Assembly: GCA_947561395.2 (NCBI GenBank)
Contig: OX387184.1
Span: 35,330,766-35,394,765 of the forward strand
DNA from: Buxus sempervirens
Taxonomy: Eukaryota > Streptophyta > Magnoliopsida > Buxales > Buxaceae
Length of the DNA stretch: 64,000 nt
Direction of reading: 5' to 3'
The number at the start of each line of letters is the position of its first letter. The first letter of the stretch is position 1. The position numbers and the translations under genes are program-made. The notes under the pieces were generated by a model. That model saw only the letters and a program-made list of their open reading frames with translations. It made no database searches and was not told where the DNA came from. Below, one piece after another: positions 58,830 through 64,000 of the stretch.

Positions 58830-61500
58830 GAAGAATGCACATTTCCTGAGGATCCTAAAGAGCCTTGTTCTCAGGAAGTGATTTCAATAAAGGCTCTTCA
58901 AAAAAAAAAAAAAAAGATTTTTTCCTTTAACATTTTTCTAGAAAAAAATAAAAAGTTTTCAGCAAGGTCCTTTTACTTATGAATCATATCTCTTATTGAA
59001 TTTCATTGAGTTGAATATGACTTTGACATTGGGCTCAATTTTGAGACCAAAATCGAAGAAAAAGACATTTTATGTGAAAATTCAAATCTTTTTAAGTGTC
59101 ATGAGAAGAATATTCTGCAAAATTATGAAGTGACCAATTTTATGGCCTTTTGAACCAAAGATGACCCACAGTCTTCAATAGAAAAGATAGAAGATGATTT
59201 GAAGTTTTTTTCATTAGAATACAGAAAGAATCGAACCACTTGCTGATTCGTTCAAAGGGAAGTTGATAATATTGTTTGAAGAAATTTTAGGGCTTTGCAC
59301 TTGAAAATATGGGAGAAGATTTGACATTTTCGTTGGAAATAGAATTGGGCATCATTTGATGGAAAGAATCCAAATTCAAAAGATTGATTTAAAGGTGAAG
59401 AGCTTGTTCATAACAGAGGTTCTATTTGAAGATGCTTTTATCTTGACAGAAGGTGATTACGAAGAAAAAAAAAGAGAAGAAAAAATCCTAAGCCAGTCAT
59501 GTAGTACAACTTTACCAAGTCTAAAAATTCAATTTTTCTTAAAATGATAAGAGGCCTTTCTTTCTTATATCCCCAAAAATTTTAAAATCCCTAGTTAAAC
59601 CCTTTGAGCTTGATACATTTTTCCAAGTAACCTAAACTGAGAATTGTAACCCCACACTGGGGCAAATTTATTAAGGCATAAAAAAAAAAAAGGAATGAAG
59701 GGACAATTATTGAAGTTCAAAAGGGATTTTGAATATGTTTTCAGAAAAGGGGGCAAAGAAATGAAAAAAAAAAAGGAAAAAGAAAGAAAAAAAAAGGAAG
59801 AAAAAAAAGATAATCAAATGCTATTTGGAGAATGTCTTCAAAATTGTGAAAAAAAGAATGGAAAAAAGAAGTTCAATAGTGGAGAATAAGTTGAGGGAAG
59901 AACTTCATTACTGGGGGCAATTTTGTATTCATTCCAAGGGAAGAAATGCCTTAAAAATTACAATTTCAGTTAACCTATTTGATCATAGGGTATTTGAGCT
60001 TTTTATTCCTTTTCTTTCTAAACTAACACCAAGCCTTTGTTTCGTCCCATTCATAAGTCCTCTTTGATTAAGAAATTTTGAATTAAGGCAGTTTTGACTA
60101 CATGGTTGTTGGTGATGAAGGATAAAAAAAAAAAAAAAAGATGAAAAAAAAAAGAAAAAAAAAAGAAGAAAAAGAAAAAGGAAAAAATGGAGAAAATGTA
60201 GTGAAAACCCGGAAGAGTGCTACATGGCAAATAATCAGCTATCTACAAGAAGGAAATCGTCAGAGAGGAAAGTCCAGAATTGGTATAGATCCAGGTGAAG
60301 TCCTCATGTTGGTGGTTATTTTGAGATACAGTCACTCTTCAAGTGATTAAGGAAAATTCTCTTTTCAAGACTGAAGCAACATAATCATAACTATGATATG
60401 AATCATCTGTGAACAAGTTGATGGCCATCAAAATTGCCATTAGGAAATTATTGCTGAAGTTGAAGTCATAAATTCTCATATCATGGATGCAATGGAGAAA
60501 CAATTGCTCTTCAATTGGATGAAGGAAAATGTCTTTCTAGACTGGGGCAAAATAGTCAGATTGAAAGAGTTGTCATATCTGGAGCATCAATTGACAAGCC
60601 GATGGTCATGGGAGTGATTCTAAAGGTTCCGAAGGCTTATTTTGGTCTTTCTGCATTTTCTGAAATAATCTTCTCATTATTCAGCTTGATTTTAATTCTT
60701 TTGGACTATATGCTAATAAGTGATTGGATCATTTTTAAAAAAAAATATATAAAAACACAAAAAAGCAAAAACTATATTTTTGGCCTATGATGAGAATCTA
60801 TATCTTTTCATAAAACATTGGTTTTGTAAGCATTAGAGAATTCTGAGGCCACTAGTATAAAACATATTTTCTTATGTTTGCATTTGCATTCTTCTATTAG
60901 GGTTTCTTTTTGGCAAAGGTTAAAAAAAAAAAAAAAAAAAGAGAAAAAGAAAAAAAAAAGAGAGAGAAAAAGGAAAAAAGAGGATCATCTCTATTGAGGG
61001 GCAAATACTTCTTCAAACTGGGGCATGCTCAGTGTCTTTCCTTCTGGGTTTTCATTGGAATGAATTCCAACATCTGGAAGAAGCAGTCAAGCTTTAGTCT
61101 TCGAATTTGAAAGAAAAAAAAGGCTTCGAAGCAATGGCATGTTTTCTTCATTAAACAAGGGTTCCCAATTCTTCAATCATGAAGAAGGATTTTACTGGGG
61201 CAACAAGAAGGCATGAAAGACAGATCATGGGTTGTAAAGGCATGAGGTTAGATCAACAGATCATGATCCATCAATCAAGATGAGGGCATTCACTTGGGCA
61301 ATTAAAAAGCATGAAGACAGGTTATGGGCAGTAAGGGCACATACATCATTATTGAGAGAGTAAGAAGATAAAGAAGCAAAAGCAAGTTGCAGAATATTCA
61401 AGCACAGGTTCGGGCATCAAATGACACCCAGGTATATCAAATAAGAAAATCAATCAGGAAAATTCAAAAAAGTGAAAAACATCAAAATCAATTGAGTTTG
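58830..61500 (+). other. Long non-coding 3' region with A/AG tracts and GGGGCA motifs
   Basis: No pol remnants recognised. AAAG-rich tracts at 58900, 59760-59810, 60125-60185 and 60920-60980 create low-complexity open frames. ACTGGGGCA or close variants recur at about 59655, 59913, 60540, 61018 and 61194. Diverged duplications are visible, for example 60350-60440 against 60520-60610 and 61194-61250 against 61290-61345. Confidence 0.55.
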
Positions 61501-61539
61501 CAGTGGTCAATTTTAAATCCACATTCTTTTCAAAATTTG

Positions 61540-61593
61540 CTTATCTCAGATTTCTTTTCATAGCCACGAGAGCTCTAAGAAATCTGAGATAAG
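61540..61593 (+). repeat. 17-bp-stem hairpin with loop TTCATAGCCACGAGAGCTCT
   Basis: Perfect stem CTTATCTCAGATTTCTT / AAGAAATCTGAGATAAG around a 20-nt loop. The loop core recurs at 61898 with a different stem. Confidence 0.8.
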
Positions 61594-61890
61594 GAAGAGA
61601 CACCACTCCATCAGACTTCAAGCAGGGGTTTCATTGGCTATCTTTGAATCCATGTTTTTATCATTTCTTTGTTTGACCAAAGCAAGTTCAATTAATGAGA
61701 TGTTTTTCAAATGTGCAAATTTGAGTTGTGTCTGTTCTTTGCTGTTCATTGTGCTACAACTGCAGGCCACCCAGAAAAATTGTCTTTTTCATCATTTTCT
61801 CCACACTTTTCAAAAGATCAATGTCTATATTAGTTGTAAGTTGCAAGGATTGCCACCATACTCACTTTTGTTTAAAAATTTTGTCTCAAA

Positions 61891-61922
61891 TCTCACTTCA
61901 TAGCCACGAGAGCTCAGTGAGA
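61891..61922 (+). repeat. Second hairpin with the same loop core
   Basis: Stem TCTCACT / AGTGAGA around TCATAGCCACGAGAGCTC. The 18-nt loop is identical to that at 61558-61575 while the stem is unrelated in sequence. Confidence 0.8.
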
Positions 61923-62103
61923 AGAGAGAGGAGGATTTGGCCCTTAAGTTGAGGGACTTCTTAGCAAATCTTCCACAATCAATTTTTTTTTCAAAAATCA
62001 TCCATTTAATCCTTGCAAAGTGCAATTGATTAGACAAAAATCTTAGAAAGTGCAATTGGTGGGTCTTTTTGCTCTCTGCTTGTAATTGGTTCCAATTATC
62101 AGC

Positions 62104-62117
62104 AAAGAGGGGGCAGC
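62104..62117 (+). other. Polypurine tract
   Basis: AAAGAGGGGGCAGC directly before the right LTR, the form seen in Tat-group elements; it primes plus-strand DNA synthesis. Confidence 0.85.
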
Positions 62118-63945
62118 TGTAGACACCCCAAATTGCACTAAAAATGAGAAAATAATTGAAAATATTAATTGGGATTTGAAACAGGTCAAAAAAAAGTGTA
62201 AAATCTGGCCAAACTGGTCATGACCGTATTTTTTTTACGAACTGGTCATACCTGCAGTTGATATACGGTCACGGCGTGCCCGTATTAATAATACGGGCAG
62301 GGCGCGACCGTAATATATATACGGTCACGGGGGTCTTTGTGCGAATTTTACCTTTTTAATTTTTGAGCCTTATCTGCACCCAAATATCTCTCTTGGATAA
62401 TCGAATTCTCTTATTTATATGTTCGAATTATCTCATTTATCCTTGGTTGGATATGGATGGGCATTATCTCCAATTTTCACTCTATCCTGAGAATCAGGAT
62501 ATATCCTTCTGGACCAGCCTTGCCCCTGTGCTTGCCTATAAATAGAGGGTCTCTCCTCTAGCTTAGGGCAACGAAATTTTGAGTCCAAGGAATTCTAAGA
62601 AGCTCCAAGAGAAGAGAAAGAACTCCTGCTGCCTGCCTGCTCAATCCAGGTAAGTCCCCTATCCTTTTTTATTCTCTGTCTTCAATTCTAGAAGTAATAG
62701 GATCATCTCTATTGCTGTAGAATAAGGCCATATCTATTTTGTATCCCTAAACTTGTCTCCAAGTACCTCAAGGGTCTCTCTAGCCGTAAAACGTGAAGAG
62801 AGAACTAGGGGAAAGGGGAACAGGTGGATCCCTAGAATAGAACCCCATATTTGTTTTTTTCTTTTTCTTTTAGAATAAAGCCTCTGATTGTGTTTGTGTA
62901 ACCAAACCTATCTCCAAGTACCTCAAGAGTCTTTCTAGCCGTAAAACGTGAAGAGAGAACTAGGGGAAAAGAGAACAGGTGGATCTGTAGGGTAGATCCC
63001 CATGTGCTCTAATTTGTGAGATATGGCTGTTTTAAATATCCAGATCATGTTTTAATGCTTTTTATGATATATCTGAATGAATTACATGAATCTATGATGT
63101 TTATAGCATGAGATCCTCACTTTTTGATAAAATTTGGATTTTTGCCACTTTTGCACCTACAACATTGTTTTCGTGATTTTTGCGATTTTAGGCTAGGATC
63201 TTGGATTTATCATGATCAATATGATAGATCTGAATCCAGAAGCCTAAAAGTAAATTCTAGAGTTTCATGATGTGGTTTTTGATTTGTTTTCCCCTTTTGA
63301 GAGAAGACCCTACGGTCTAAATTCTCCCTTTTTTATGTTTTTCATAAACGTAGGTATTTTTGGTTTTGATTTTCTGATTTAATGTGAAATTTGGGCTTTA
63401 TCTATGTCTTGGACTATTTAAGTTCAATTTTGAAATATTTTATAAAAATCATATTTTTCTAGATTTCTAGAATTTGACTTGAAGCCAGATTTTTGGATTT
63501 TTCAGTTTAAATTGTTTTTATTCAATTTTATCTCAAATTTATTTTGATCATGAAACCCTAGGAATCGTATGATCATGTTTGATAGTTCTGGATCAATCAG
63601 ACTATTCATATGAAAAAACCATATATTTTTGCCTTTTTTTGTGATTTTTCATGATTTTTATAGCAAGCTGTTTCCTTTAATTTAACATGAACAAAACCTG
63701 GCAACCACCTTGTGTGGATGAATAGGGGTGCCTAACACCTTCCCCTGTTCATAACTTAATCCCCTTACCCATCTCTGGTTGTTTTTTTTAGGAGGGATAT
63801 TTTGCCCTAAAATTTGCCTTTTGTGCTTATTTGATATTTTGGTGTCCATTCACACCTAAATTGAATGGTGGCGACTCTTTGTTTTATTTAATCCCGTGTG
63901 ATGATTGAGGAAATCATTAGAATTGATTTTTTCCCATGTCTCACA
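62118..63945 (+). repeat. Right LTR of the gag-only element
   Basis: 1828 bp, starting TGTAGACACC and ending TCTCACA, followed by TTAAT. It matches the left LTR including TATA (62537), donor (62650) and tandem duplication. A 5-bp difference lies in the pyrimidine tract near 62865. Confidence 0.92.
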
Positions 63946-64000
63946 TTAATTAAGTGGTCTGAGTCTGAGTGGGTGGGGCCCGTTGGAAGGCCCACGGATT
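63946..64000 (-). mobile_element. LTR of the DUF7745-type element, resumed
   Basis: After TTAAT, the text GTGGTCTGAGTCTGAGTGGG and GGCCCGTTGGAAGGCCCACG matches the same region of the TGTAAGCACC LTRs (for example 14020-14060). It continues off the window. Confidence 0.65.

Larger units (their letters stand above)
52252..63945 (+). mobile_element. Complete gag-only LTR retrotransposon (TR-GAG type), target duplication TTAAT
   Basis: Two LTRs (52252-54075 and 62118-63945) begin TGTAGACACC and end TCTCACA. TTAAT lies at 52247-52251 and 63946-63950. A primer site starts 2 bp after the left LTR, and a polypurine tract abuts the right LTR. The only recognisable gene is gag; protease, reverse transcriptase and integrase are absent. 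TR-GAG elements of this design are known in plants and need enzymes from autonomous relatives. Gag and termini point to the Tat/Ogre group. It contains a 30-unit hairpin array and a long A-rich 3' region. It is inserted in an LTR of the DUF7745-type element. Confidence 0.92.

Noticed and set aside
59695-61110. Lys/Glu-rich frames in the 3' region of the gag-only element
   Set aside because: AAAG and AAAAAG tracts generate them; no conserved residues.

Overview
This window looks like transposon-dense DNA from a flowering-plant nuclear genome. It has spliced genes with long AT-rich introns, plant-type LTR retrotransposons, hAT DNA transposons, and no bacterial-style gene packing. I cannot name the species. 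Two host-type loci are visible. One is the 5' part of a VPS52-like gene (GARP vesicle-tethering complex) on the minus strand, about 2.7-9.9 kb. The other is a decayed Ulp1-like (C48) protease gene on the plus strand, about 17.8-19.7 kb, whose catalytic Cys position reads Tyr. Almost everything else is mobile DNA.

Layout. 1-10.3 kb: VPS52 first exons and introns, with an LTR remnant inside one intron. 10.3-20.7 kb: a possible divergent promoter and leader, a solo LTR holding a second solo LTR, the Ulp1-like relic and a 22-bp minisatellite. 20.7-36.2 kb: pieces of Tekay/Del-like LTRs, a 3'-truncated LTR carrying a small hAT relic, and a complete hAT transposon (26821-36013, 8-bp target duplication, intact catalytic triad). 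The hAT holds a solo LTR that in turn holds another solo LTR. 36.2-52.2 kb: a chromovirus pol fragment, then a minus-strand element with a DUF7745-like ORF that two solo LTRs (each with further nesting) split into three pieces. 52252-63945: one complete LTR retrotransposon with two near-identical 1.82-kb LTRs, target duplication TTAAT, PBS, PPT and gag but no pol, i.e. a TR-GAG-type non-autonomous member of the Tat/Ogre group. It sits in the LTR of the DUF7745 element, which continues off the right edge.

I found eight solo LTRs with matching 5-bp target duplications against one full-length element, so LTR-LTR recombination has been heavy here and nesting reaches four levels.

The most unusual signal is a recurring architecture: short hairpins that share a loop while both stem arms change together. 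The clearest case is a 30-unit array at 55569-56871 in the gag-only element. Its three stem classes (CTGAAA/TTTCAG, CTAAAA/TTTTAG, CTATAA/TTATAG) surround a nearly constant loop, GCCTYTGAA. Five of six base-level deviations in the six-base arms are G-U-compatible on the gag-sense strand. Similar loop-constant, stem-variable hairpins occur in at least three unrelated LTR families in the window.
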